Positions 1 to 6,348 of a stretch of 14,459 nucleotides of DNA are shown one piece after another. Source of the stretch: JBCBZH01 sp039815415 (GTDB lineage Bacteria; Bacteroidota; Rhodothermia; Rhodothermales; Rubricoccaceae); NCBI GenBank assembly GCA_039815415.1, contig JBCBZH010000087.1:1-14459 (forward strand). The letters are read 5' to 3'. Numbering within the stretch: position 1 is the first letter of the stretch; each line of letters begins with the position of its first letter. The notes beneath the pieces are model-generated. The model was not told the DNA's origin. It made no database searches and saw only the letters and a list, made by a program, of their open reading frames with translations. The translations under genes and the position numbers were made by a program.

Positions 1-87
1 CATTCTGTCCCACTTTAGATGCCCAGCTGTCTCCCAGAGGGGGTGAACGGGCGCAGAGTGGGTCCGAACCGCTTCCGGCAGGGCAGC
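1..87. other. Intergenic left edge, nothing recognised
   Basis: This is the stretch beyond the ftsY stop codon up to the window edge. I see no convincing open reading frame, no strong hairpin and no copy of the recurrent 11-mer found elsewhere in the window. Short reading frames that cross it overlap ftsY antisense and look like GC-driven shadows. Confidence 0.5.
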
Positions 88-1062
88 TCAGCCACCAGCC
101 GGAGTCGGTTCGTCGAACAGAGCTCGGACAAAGGCAGCGCGGTCGAAGACCTGGAGGTCGTCGATGCCTTCGCCGACACCGATGTATTCAACGGGGATCT
201 GGAACTCGTTTGAAATGCCAATCACAATGCCCCCCTTGGCCGTGCCGTCGAGCTTGGTGAGCACCAGCCCGGTTACGTCCACAGCCTGCGTGAACGCCTC
301 GGCCTGACGAATCGCGTTCTGGCCGGTCGAGGCGTCCAGCACGAGCAGGACCTCGTGGGGCGCACCGGGCACCTGGCGGTCCATCACGCGGCGGACCTTC
401 GCCAGCTCGTCCATCAGCCCGATCTGGTTGTGGAGGCGGCCCGCGGTGTCGATGAGCACCACATCGGCCCCACGAGACTTGGCAGCGGCGAGCGTGTCGA
501 AGGCGACGGCTGCCGGATCGGCCCCTTGGTACTGCTTGATGATCTCCACGTCGGCGCGGGTGGCCCAGATGTCGAGTTGCTCCGTGGCGGCGGCGCGGAA
601 GGTGTCGGCAGCGCCGAGGAGCACCTTCTTGCCCGCCTGCTTGTAGCGATTCGCCATCTTGCCGATGGACGTCGTCTTGCCGACGCCGTTGACGCCTACC
701 ACCATCACCACGTGCGGCGCGTTGGGCAACGGGGCATCGAACTGAACCGGGCGGCCCGGATCGGAGCTGAGCATAAGATCCGCGATCTCGGCGCGAATGA
801 TGCCTTGAAGCTCCTTCGTAGAGATGTACTTGTCGGTCGCTACGCGCGCTTCGATCCGCTTGATGATCTCCAGCGTGGTGGCGACACCCACATCGGACGT
901 GACGAGAACCTCTTCGAGATCGTCGAGGACTTCGTCGTCTACCGTGTCTTTGCCAGCGACCGCTCGGCCAATCTTGCTGAACAGACCCGTGCGGGTTTTC
1001 TCGAGTCCGTCTTCGAGGCGCTGGGCCTCGTCTTTCTTTCGGTTGAACCCAAACAGGGCCAT
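88..1062 (-). CDS. ftsY: Signal recognition particle receptor FtsY
   Basis: A 324-residue SRP-receptor GTPase. It docks ribosome-nascent-chain complexes bound by SRP (Ffh) to the Sec translocon at the inner membrane. Seen in the sequence: a short charged N-terminus, a helical N domain (about residues 15-100), then the NG GTPase domain. The domain carries P-loop GVNGVGKTTSIGK (123-135), DTFRAAA (153-159), G3 DTAGR (205-209), G4 TKLD (269-272) and the closing GEGIDDLQVF (297-306), all in the canonical order for FtsY. The long acidic A domain of Enterobacteria is absent, which is normal for short FtsY proteins. The ATG at 1060-1062 gives the expected MALFGF-type start; no Shine-Dalgarno is evident. 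It lies downstream of the co-oriented phosphatidyltransferase gene, separated by 139 bp that contain an inverted repeat. One exact copy of the recurrent 11-mer lies inside the gene, where it encodes Glu-Leu-Ala. Confidence 0.97.
   Translation of the reverse strand: MALFGFNRKKDEAQRLEDGLEKTRTGLFSKIGRAVAGKDTVDDEVLDDLEEVLVTSDVGVATTLEIIKRIEARVATDKYISTKELQGIIRAEIADLMLSSDPGRPVQFDAPLPNAPHVVMVVGVNGVGKTTSIGKMANRYKQAGKKVLLGAADTFRAAATEQLDIWATRADVEIIKQYQGADPAAVAFDTLAAAKSRGADVVLIDTAGRLHNQIGLMDELAKVRRVMDRQVPGAPHEVLLVLDASTGQNAIRQAEAFTQAVDVTGLVLTKLDGTAKGGIVIGISNEFQIPVEYIGVGEGIDDLQVFDRAAFVRALFDEPTPAGG
399..409 (-). repeat. 11-mer CGAGCTGGCGA, copy in ftsY
   Basis: Exact copy of the window-wide recurrent 11-mer on the minus strand, inside ftsY. 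It is read there as Glu-Leu-Ala. Confidence 0.85.
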
Positions 1063-1103
1063 AGGGGCGTGGGGAAACGGGACAGAGCGTACGGCAGGGC
1101 CGG

Positions 1104-1117
1104 GCGGGAGATCCCGC
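1104..1117. other. Small GC-rich hairpin between phosphatidyltransferase and ftsY genes
   Basis: GCGGGAGATCCCGC forms a 5-bp stem (GCGGG/CCCGC) with a 4-nt AGAT loop. It lies between the phosphatidyltransferase stop and the ftsY start, about 40 bp upstream of ftsY. No T-tract follows, so it is not a standard intrinsic terminator. It could be a weak transcript-end structure, a protein-binding palindrome or chance in GC-rich DNA. Confidence 0.3.
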
Positions 1118-1166
1118 TACGGAGTCCGAGTGCCGGAAGGTGCGCCACTGGAAGAGCCTCTGCAAG

Positions 1167-1198
1167 TCGCCAGCTGGATGCGGATCACGAGTTGGCGA
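1167..1198. repeat. Inverted pair of 11-mer variants after the phosphatidyltransferase gene
   Basis: On the plus strand TCGCCAGCTGG (1167-1177) faces CGAGTTGGCGA (1188-1198), a diverged inverted pair of the recurrent motif. The arms pair with one G-T wobble-type mismatch over nine positions. Read on the minus strand, the hairpin starts three bases after the phosphatidyltransferase stop codon, where a transcript terminator would sit. No T-run follows it. Confidence 0.65.
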
Positions 1199-1201
1199 TG
1201 G

Positions 1202-1864
1202 TCACGCTGGCGTGTCTGCGCGCGCCGGGCGACGCGGAATGGCATACTCACGGCGCAGCGTGGTGCCATCCTCCTCCAGGGCGTCCATGCCATAACGCAT
1301 GATGGCGCGAAAGCGAACGCCGTACTTGAAGATCGAATAGGCCATCACAGCGCCCGTTAGCCCGACGAGCGCCTCCATCACCGCAGAGGGCGCATTCAGC
1401 AGAGCCGCTACTACGGTCGCCGCCAGCGCGGCCACTGCCACCTTCCCCGACCAGAGGCTGGACGTGAACTTGCCCAAGCGGCGCGTCTGGAGGAGCCCGC
1501 CGAGCGCGAGAAGCGAATCGCGCGTGATGGCGAGCAGCACGAACCAGAGCGGCAAGTTGGGCGGCTCCGGGCGCGTCAGCAGCGCGATGGTCACCGCGGC
1601 CGCAGCCAGCTTGTCGGCGGTGGCATCCAGAACCTTGCCCCACTCGCTGACAGTATCGCTCCACCGAGCCACGCGTCCGTCGAACCAGTCGGTGGCGATC
1701 GCCAGCCCGATGAGGGCGAACATGGGCGCGATGGGGCCGCTGTGGTAAACGAGCCACGCGATGGGCACCACCAGAACGACGCGCGAGAGACTGAGCACGT
1801 TGGCTGCCGTCCAGAACCGCCCCATCTCCGGGAAGGCAGGCGGGCGAACGGGCGGAGTCGGCAT
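1202..1864 (-). CDS. CDP-alcohol phosphatidyltransferase family protein (PgsA-like)
   Basis: An integral membrane enzyme of about 220 residues that transfers a phosphatidyl group from CDP-diacylglycerol to an alcohol. The likely product is phosphatidylglycerophosphate or a related phospholipid head group. The full family signature D-x2-DG-x2-AR-x8-G-x3-D-x3-D is present: the run begins DWFDGRVAR and continues to GKVLDATAD, with every conserved Asp, Gly, Ala and Arg in register. Around it are several hydrophobic segments consistent with about six membrane helices. The N-terminal TAANVLSLSRVVL resembles the usual PgsA opening. The start is chosen at ATG 1862-1864. A TTG at 1901-1903 would add 13 residues and run into the divergent glycosyltransferase, while an ATG at 1823-1825 would give a shorter, still plausible protein. 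The alcohol substrate cannot be read from the sequence, so no gene symbol is given. The C-terminal tail after the last helix is charged and probably cytoplasmic. Confidence 0.88.
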   Translation of the reverse strand: MPTPPVRPPAFPEMGRFWTAANVLSLSRVVLVVPIAWLVYHSGPIAPMFALIGLAIATDWFDGRVARWSDTVSEWGKVLDATADKLAAAAVTIALLTRPEPPNLPLWFVLLAITRDSLLALGGLLQTRRLGKFTSSLWSGKVAVAALAATVVAALLNAPSAVMEALVGLTGAVMAYSIFKYGVRFRAIMRYGMDALEEDGTTLRREYAIPRRPARADTPA

Positions 1865-1865
1865 C

Positions 1866-1875
1866 GAGCTGGCGG
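1866..1875 (+). repeat. 11-mer variant between divergent genes
   Basis: TCGAGCTGGCGG (1864-1875) is the recurrent motif with the last base changed from A to G. It sits immediately upstream of the preferred phosphatidyltransferase ATG and just before the candidate glycosyltransferase GTG. It is a single, unpaired copy in an intergenic gap of about 18 bp. Confidence 0.6.
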
Positions 1876-1882
1876 TGGAGTC

Positions 1883-3076
1883 GTGCCGAGCGTCGGCAGG
1901 CAAGCGAAAGATACGGGGCCTCGGACAGCGATCTTGTGGAGCCTCTGCCCCATCGCCGTGCTTCTTCTCCTCCCCACCGCCTGTCTCTTCCAGCTTGCCC
2001 TATGGGTGAGTGCTGCGATTGGCCTGAAGCGCATTGAGGAGGACCAGCCCCTGACGGACACGCCCGCACCGCCCCTCCCACTTTCGGTCGTGGTGGCCGC
2101 GCACAACGAGGCGGACACGCTGCCGGTGCTCCTCGATGCGCTGGCGACACAGACCCACGCTCCGTTCGAGATCATCGTCGTGGACGACCGCTCGACGGAT
2201 GGCACCGCCGAGGTGGCGCACCCGCGCGAGGGCCTGGACCTCCACCTCGTTCAGATCACCCGCGCAGAGAGCGAGGCTTCGGGACTGCCGCCCAAGAAGT
2301 ACGCCGTCACGCGCGGCATCGAGCTGGCGATGCATAACCGCATCGTGGTGACGGATGCCGATGGGCGACCGCCGCCGACGTGGCTGTCCACTCTCGCGCG
2401 TCACGCGGCCCCTGAAGGCACCGATGAGGGCGCTGTGTTGGTCGGCTACGGACCGTACTCGTCCGCTCGAGGGTGGCTCAATCGCTTCGTGCGCTTCGAG
2501 ACGACCCAGACGGCGGTGTGGGCTGCGGCAGGAATTGGGCTCGGACGCCCGTGGCAGGCTGTGGGGCGCAACCTGTCGTACCCGAAAGAGGTGTTCGAAC
2601 GGGTGGGCGGGTTCGCCAGCTCGGCGGCCTCACTCTCCGGCGACGACGACTTGTTCGTGCAGGAGGTGGCCCGACACGATGCAGCACCTGTCCGCTACGT
2701 CCTCGATCCAGACGCAGCCGTTGCCAGCACGGCGCCCTCGAGCTGGGGGGCTTTCTGGCGCCAGAAGCGGCGCCATGCCTCCGCCGGAACGCACTACCCA
2801 ATGGGCGTGCTCGTCGGACTGGGGCTCGTGCACGTATCGAACCTGCTGCTGTGGCTCGGGGCGCCCCTGCTTCACGGGCTGGCGGGCAATCCGGCGGGCT
2901 GGGGCCTGCTCGCAGCCAAGCTGCTCATCCAGTTCGGTGTGCTCCGCACGTTCCGAGATGCCATGCACACGGACGGCGATCTCGCGCTGGCGCTGCCCGT
3001 GCTGGACGCCAGCTCGGCGATCTATCATGCCGTGTTTGCTGTTCTCGGTCTCTTGCCTTCCCCTTTGCGCTGGTGA
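1883..3076 (+). CDS. Membrane glycosyltransferase family 2
   Basis: A processive-type GT2 glycosyltransferase of about 397 residues, anchored in the inner membrane, that transfers a sugar from a nucleotide-sugar donor. Seen: an N-terminal hydrophobic helix (about 1937-2010), the GT-A start SVVVAAHNEAD (from about 2086), VVDDRSTDGT (from about 2176), the metal-binding DAD in VTDADG (from about 2350), SGDDDLFVQ with the likely catalytic acid (about 2637-2660), and a QKRRH element in the place of QxxRW (about 2761-2775). Two or three C-terminal membrane segments follow (about 2800-3060). The start is uncertain. GTG 1883 has a weak GGAG just upstream; TTG 1934 would also keep the first helix. No ATG lies in frame nearby. 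The stop overlaps the start of the regulator gene by 4 nt, so the two are probably translated from one mRNA. Donor and acceptor are not deducible. Two exact copies of the recurrent 11-mer lie inside the gene. Confidence 0.88.
   Translation: MPSVGRQAKDTGPRTAILWSLCPIAVLLLLPTACLFQLALWVSAAIGLKRIEEDQPLTDTPAPPLPLSVVVAAHNEADTLPVLLDALATQTHAPFEIIVVDDRSTDGTAEVAHPREGLDLHLVQITRAESEASGLPPKKYAVTRGIELAMHNRIVVTDADGRPPPTWLSTLARHAAPEGTDEGAVLVGYGPYSSARGWLNRFVRFETTQTAVWAAAGIGLGRPWQAVGRNLSYPKEVFERVGGFASSAASLSGDDDLFVQEVARHDAAPVRYVLDPDAAVASTAPSSWGAFWRQKRRHASAGTHYPMGVLVGLGLVHVSNLLLWLGAPLLHGLAGNPAGWGLLAAKLLIQFGVLRTFRDAMHTDGDLALALPVLDASSAIYHAVFAVLGLLPSPLRW
2320..2330 (+). repeat. 11-mer CGAGCTGGCGA, first copy in glycosyltransferase
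   Basis: Exact plus-strand copy inside the glycosyltransferase gene, read as Glu-Leu-Ala. Confidence 0.85.
2613..2623 (-). repeat. 11-mer CGAGCTGGCGA, second copy in glycosyltransferase
   Basis: Exact minus-strand copy inside the glycosyltransferase gene. In the gene's frame it is read as Phe-Ala-Ser-Ser, so frame and orientation differ from the first copy 290 bp earlier. Confidence 0.85.
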
Positions 3077-3651
3077 CCTCCTCCGACCCTCTCCTTGATC
3101 TCATCGTCCGCTACGTCAGGCTCACCGACGCGGACGCCGAACAGATCCTCACAGCGTGGGGCGCCTCCAGGGTGATCGGCTCCGGAGACGTGTTGCTCGC
3201 TCCGGGCCAACGGTGTCGCCATGTGTGGTTTCTGGACGAGGGCTACGGCCGGTTCTACACCGAGACCGAAGCGGCTGACGTCACTCGCCACTTCATCTCT
3301 CCCGGCACGTACTTCACCGTGGTCTCGAGCCTGTACAGCGGTCGCCCAAGCCAAGAGGGGTTACAGGCGATCACCTCAGGGCGCCTCCGCGTGCTGTCGG
3401 CGGAAGCCAACGATCGCTTGAAAGCGATGTGCCCAACGTGGGATGCTTTTCGGGAAGCCTACATCCGTGAGGTCTACACGTATCTGGACGATATGCTGGA
3501 CACGATGCGGTCCCAGACAGCCATGGAGCGATATCGAGCGTTTGAACAAGACTCGCCCGACATCCTTCTCAATGTGCCGCTTCGCTACATCGCCTCGTAT
3601 CTCGGCATGACGCCGCAGTCGCTCAGCCGAATCCGGGCCCAACACAGGTAA
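3073..3651 (+). CDS. Crp/Fnr-family transcriptional regulator
   Basis: A cytoplasmic regulator of 192 residues with an N-terminal cyclic-nucleotide-binding-like beta-roll (about residues 10-110), a long connecting helix (about 112-155) and a short C-terminal helix-turn-helix (about 167-192, containing VPLRYIASYLGMTPQSLSRI). The terminal PLRYIASYLGMTPQSLSRIR is very like the abbreviated HTH of Bacteroidota Crp-like proteins. I do not see the arginine-serine phosphate-binding signature of true cAMP receptors, so the ligand is unknown. The GTG start at 3073 overlaps the glycosyltransferase stop (GTGA), which implies translational coupling. The reading frame stays open far upstream, but that part is a shadow of the glycosyltransferase. 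The target genes cannot be told from this window. Confidence 0.87.
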   Translation: MTSSDPLLDLIVRYVRLTDADAEQILTAWGASRVIGSGDVLLAPGQRCRHVWFLDEGYGRFYTETEAADVTRHFISPGTYFTVVSSLYSGRPSQEGLQAITSGRLRVLSAEANDRLKAMCPTWDAFREAYIREVYTYLDDMLDTMRSQTAMERYRAFEQDSPDILLNVPLRYIASYLGMTPQSLSRIRAQHR

Positions 3652-3683
3652 TTCAGCTCCTCCGAGAAGTTATCCGATGCGAA

Positions 3684-3698
3684 GGCGGGGCTCCCGCC
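3684..3698 (+). terminator. GC-rich hairpin after the Crp-like regulator gene
   Basis: GGCGGG, a 3-nt GCT loop and CCCGCC form a perfect 6-bp stem 33 bp after the regulator stop and before the lipoprotein gene. It is placed well for ending the glycosyltransferase-regulator transcript. No T-tract follows, so a classical intrinsic terminator is not assured. Unlike the other hairpins in the window it does not use the recurrent 11-mer. Confidence 0.4.
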
Positions 3699-3735
3699 CG
3701 GACATGGAGTCTACAGGCTCATTCTCCGATGTCCG

Positions 3736-4251
3736 ATGTACCGCACTTCCACTCTCCTTGTGGCCTTGCTCGCCTCAGGCTGTGCTCCGTCGGTGCTCAG
3801 CTCCGATGCCATGCTTGCTGCCGGAACCAATCGCGCCTTCGCCCACACCGTACGGGTCCAGGCACCTCCCGACTCCGTTTGGCGCCTCTGGACCGAGGTG
3901 GAACGCTGGCCCGACTGGGACAGTGAGCTGGAACATGCCTCGCTCAAAGGGCCTTTCGAGCAAGGTGCCCGAGGCCGACTGGTCCCGGTCGAAGGCCAGT
4001 CGTCCTCGTTTCGAATCACGGAACTCGACGTCGGGCGATCGTACACCTTCGAAACGAAGCTCCCGCTTTCGGTTCTGCGTATCGAGCGCTCCTGGGTGCA
4101 CGTGGACAGTGCTTCGGTCGATATCACGCACGCCGTTTCGTTTCATGGCGTGCTGGGTGGCGTGTTCGCGCGCCGTTTCGGCCCACGCTTTCGCCAAGCC
4201 CTTCCGATCGCGATGGAGCGCATCCGTCAGCTCGCCGAGGCCGCGCCATGA
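3736..4251 (+). CDS. SRPBCC (START/Bet v 1-like) lipoprotein
   Basis: A 171-residue protein that opens with a lipoprotein signal, a hydrophobic stretch ending in the lipobox LLASGC with the lipidated cysteine at residue 16. The mature part reads as an SRPBCC-fold ligand-binding domain (polyketide cyclase/dehydrase group). It has the HTVRVQAPPDSVWRLWTEVERWPDW opening split across strand beta-1 and helix 1, GARGRLVPV, then alternating strands and a long amphipathic C-terminal helix (ALPIAMERIRQLAE). SRPBCC proteins usually bind hydrophobic ligands inside the cell; the lipobox here predicts export and membrane anchoring. The ATG at 3736 gives a complete signal. The stop overlaps the start of the metallo-hydrolase lipoprotein gene by ATGA, so the pair is likely co-translated and may act on a common ligand. 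Ligand and function are not known. Confidence 0.8.
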   Translation: MYRTSTLLVALLASGCAPSVLSSDAMLAAGTNRAFAHTVRVQAPPDSVWRLWTEVERWPDWDSELEHASLKGPFEQGARGRLVPVEGQSSSFRITELDVGRSYTFETKLPLSVLRIERSWVHVDSASVDITHAVSFHGVLGGVFARRFGPRFRQALPIAMERIRQLAEAAP

Positions 4252-5174
4252 ACCGGCGGCGCGCTATCGCACTGATTGGTACCGCCGGACTGGGGACCCT
4301 CGCAGGAGGATGCGGCGTCGTGAGCGCTGTGTCTGCGCCCTCCCCTCCGTCTCCCGCCTATCCCCCCATCGACCTCCGCATCGGTCTGGTGCGGATCCGG
4401 TCGGTGCGGACAGGGTCTGTCGCCGTCAAGAAGGCGCATCGCCAGCTCGTGGGGCCTGCAGCGACGCGCCTGCCGTCCATCGCCTTCGACCCGCGCTGGA
4501 CCGCCTGGATGCCCAACACCGCGTGGCTCGTGGAGCATCCCGAGCGGACGCTGCTGGTGGACACGGGCGAGACGCCACGCGTGGCCGAGCCCGGCTATTT
4601 CGCGTGCGACGGCGCCACGCAGTTCGTCTACGAGACCCTGCTCCGCTTCGACGTGCCGATGGGCGTCGGCGACGCGCTGGCGAGGATGGGTGTGGACGCT
4701 CACCAGATCGACGCCGTGGTGATGACGCACTTCCACTCGGACCATGCAGGCGGCCTCCACGATGTGGCGCATGCCGACGTGCTGGCCTCACGCGAGTCCG
4801 CCATGCTGCGGGCGCCCGGCGTGGTTCGGTGCCGGTGGCCTGAGGGCTTTGCGCCCATCGGGCTGGCGTACGCAGATGGGTCGTTCGGGGCCTTTGAGAC
4901 CAGCCACGCCCTCGTACCCGACGGGACTGTCCGTGCCGTCCCGACGCCCGGCCACACACGAGGCCACCAGTCGATTCTTATCTCCGATGGTGATCGCTCT
5001 GTTTGCCTTGCCGGAGACGCGTCCTTCGACCGACTCCAGGTCGAACGCGGTGAGGTGGCTGGAATCTGTGAAGACATTCCTGCGGCGCGACGAACCCTGG
5101 CTCTGCTACGCGAGCAGCTCTCCGATGGACACACCACCTATCTCGCCTCGCACGACCCAAACCCGGTTGTGTAG
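4248..5174 (+). CDS. Metallo-beta-lactamase-fold lipoprotein (lactonase-like)
   Basis: A 308-residue hydrolase of the metallo-beta-lactamase fold. Seen: an N-terminal arginine cluster NRRRA, a hydrophobic stretch and the lipobox LAGGC (Cys 22), a Pro/Ser-rich linker (about 27-40), then the catalytic domain. DTG lies at 105-107, the zinc motif HFHSDH at 161-166, a third ligand in PGHTRGH (His 236), GD (Asp 257) and a final SHDP (His 302). All five metal motifs are intact, so it should bind two metal ions. The HxHxDH~H~D~H order is shared by acyl-homoserine-lactone lactonases, glyoxalase-II types and many others; lactone or ester hydrolysis is a reasonable but unproven guess. The arginine cluster could allow Tat export. 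The ATG overlaps the preceding stop (ATGA). One exact 11-mer copy lies inside, read as Arg-Gln-Leu. Confidence 0.87.
   Translation: MNRRRAIALIGTAGLGTLAGGCGVVSAVSAPSPPSPAYPPIDLRIGLVRIRSVRTGSVAVKKAHRQLVGPAATRLPSIAFDPRWTAWMPNTAWLVEHPERTLLVDTGETPRVAEPGYFACDGATQFVYETLLRFDVPMGVGDALARMGVDAHQIDAVVMTHFHSDHAGGLHDVAHADVLASRESAMLRAPGVVRCRWPEGFAPIGLAYADGSFGAFETSHALVPDGTVRAVPTPGHTRGHQSILISDGDRSVCLAGDASFDRLQVERGEVAGICEDIPAARRTLALLREQLSDGHTTYLASHDPNPVV
4439..4449 (-). repeat. 11-mer CGAGCTGGCGA, copy in metallo-hydrolase
   Basis: Exact minus-strand copy inside the metallo-beta-lactamase-fold gene, read in frame as Arg-Gln-Leu. Confidence 0.85.
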
Positions 5175-5281
5175 CGCCGAGCCATGGGGCGCGACGATTC
5201 CTGTTGCTCGCGTCTCCCACTCTTCCCTGTGCAACGACGTATAGGCGGTATCGTAGGGCGCACGTCACCTCCCTGCCCTCC
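5175..5281. other. Intergenic region upstream of alpha/beta hydrolase, no clear element
   Basis: These 107 bp between the metallo-hydrolase stop and the hydrolase ATG carry no copy of the recurrent motif and no strong hairpin. A promoter may lie near GTATAGGCGGTATCGTAG (about 5238-5255), but it does not match a consensus well enough to call. The bases just before the ATG are pyrimidine-rich, with no Shine-Dalgarno. Confidence 0.4.
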
Positions 5282-6280
5282 ATGCGTCTCGCTCTCGCGC
5301 TCAGTGCCCTCGCATGGCTCGCGCCCACTGGCATCGCCCAGGATCTTCCCACCAAGCACGAGTTGGTTCAGCACTTCGGTTTCGAGCAACGCCAGCTCGA
5401 CGCCCCCGAGGGCGACATCGTGTACTACACGTATGACTCCGGGGAGGCGCCTCCCTCGACCCTCGTGATGTACCTGCAGGGCAGCGACCCCAGCCCGCAG
5501 TTTTCCTACCGCCTTCGAGCTGGCGAGGTGCAGCGACTGAGCTGGCTGAAGGGCGAGCACCAGGACCTACCCGACGGCACCCGCTATGTGGTCGTTGAGA
5601 AAGTCGGCTTCGAGGGGCTGATTGACGAGGACAACATCCCCACGCCACAGATCTACCAAGAGCAAAACTCGCTCGACCACCGCGTGTCTCGGGCAGATGC
5701 CGTGATCCGCTACCTGGTCACGCAGGGCACCTACGAGCGCATCCTTGTGTACGGTCACTCCGAGGGCGCCCCGGTGGCGGCAAAGCTCGGAACGGTCAAC
5801 CCGCACATCACCCACCTTGGATTCTGGGCCGGGAACGCACTGCCCGACTTCTTCGACTTCATCCTCGAGGCGCGCGTCGCATCCCACAAGGGCGAGATCA
5901 CGGATGCCGAGGCCCAAGAGCAGATCGACGCGATCATCGGCCAGTTCACGACCCACATCGCGGCAGACACCGCGGGCACCTCTCCTGAGGGCTACACCAA
6001 CCTGCGCTGGTGGAGCTATGCCGAGCCCCCGATCCACCACCTCGTCCAGCTCGACATTCCGCTCTACGTGCAGGTGGCCACCCTAGACACGAGCGCGCCC
6101 ATCGAGAGCACGTACCTCATCCCGCTGGAGTTCGCTCGGTTGGGGAAAGACAACCTCTCCTACAACGTCTGCGTCGGCTGCGACCATGGGTTCATCGTCG
6201 AGGGTCCAGATGGCACACGAGAGAGCCGCTGGCGCTCCATCTTCGCCGACTTCCTCCAATGGACCGAGGCTGCCCCATAG
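5282..6280 (+). CDS. Secreted alpha/beta-hydrolase-like protein
   Basis: A 332-residue exported protein with a clear signal peptide (MRLALALSALAWLAPTGIAQ, cleavage near residue 18-20). The mature part resembles an alpha/beta-hydrolase: a strand followed by YLQGSDP (possible oxyanion region, about 64-70), the nucleophile elbow YGHSEG with Ser 150, a candidate acid Asp 259 in VATLDTSAP, and a candidate catalytic His 292 in CDHGF. An insertion of about 60 acidic and amphipathic residues (about 170-225) could form a lid. Cys 287 and Cys 290 lie close to the catalytic His (CVGCDHGF), an unusual detail. The ATG at 5282 is chosen because it starts the signal peptide exactly; upstream in-frame codons would put charged residues in front. 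The substrate is unknown; esterase, lipase or peptidase activity are all possible. The gene converges with a peptidase-like gene 68 bp away across an inverted repeat. Confidence 0.78.
   Translation: MRLALALSALAWLAPTGIAQDLPTKHELVQHFGFEQRQLDAPEGDIVYYTYDSGEAPPSTLVMYLQGSDPSPQFSYRLRAGEVQRLSWLKGEHQDLPDGTRYVVVEKVGFEGLIDEDNIPTPQIYQEQNSLDHRVSRADAVIRYLVTQGTYERILVYGHSEGAPVAAKLGTVNPHITHLGFWAGNALPDFFDFILEARVASHKGEITDAEAQEQIDAIIGQFTTHIAADTAGTSPEGYTNLRWWSYAEPPIHHLVQLDIPLYVQVATLDTSAPIESTYLIPLEFARLGKDNLSYNVCVGCDHGFIVEGPDGTRESRWRSIFADFLQWTEAAP
5516..5526 (+). repeat. 11-mer CGAGCTGGCGA, copy in alpha/beta hydrolase
   Basis: Exact plus-strand copy read in frame as Arg-Ala-Gly-Glu, a third reading-frame context for the same DNA word. 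Confidence 0.85.
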
Positions 6281-6302
6281 CCTGGACATTTGTGCCAACG
6301 CC

Positions 6303-6343
6303 TCGCCAGCTCGAACCGAAGGCCAGCGCAAGCCAGCTGGCGA
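6303..6343. repeat. Inverted motif pair between convergent genes (possible bidirectional terminator)
   Basis: TCGCCAGCTCGA (6303-6314, an exact motif copy on the minus strand) faces CCAGCTGGCGA (6333-6343). The arms TCGCCAGCT and AGCTGGCGA pair perfectly over 9 bp around a 23-nt loop. The element fills the gap between the hydrolase stop (6278-6280) and the convergent peptidase-like stop (6349-6351), where a bidirectional terminator is expected. No T-tract is visible on either side. Confidence 0.7.
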
Positions 6344-6348
6344 CGGGC

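Noticed and set aside
355..1302. A 315-codon plus-strand reading frame across ftsY
   Set aside because: It is antisense to a certain ftsY, and its translation is rich in Arg, His and Asp without motifs, so it is a shadow.
3677..4843. A 388-codon plus-strand reading frame across the two lipoprotein genes
   Set aside because: It is out of frame with both lipoproteins and its product is Arg/Pro/Ser-rich low-complexity sequence. The two lipoprotein frames have intact signal peptides and motifs.
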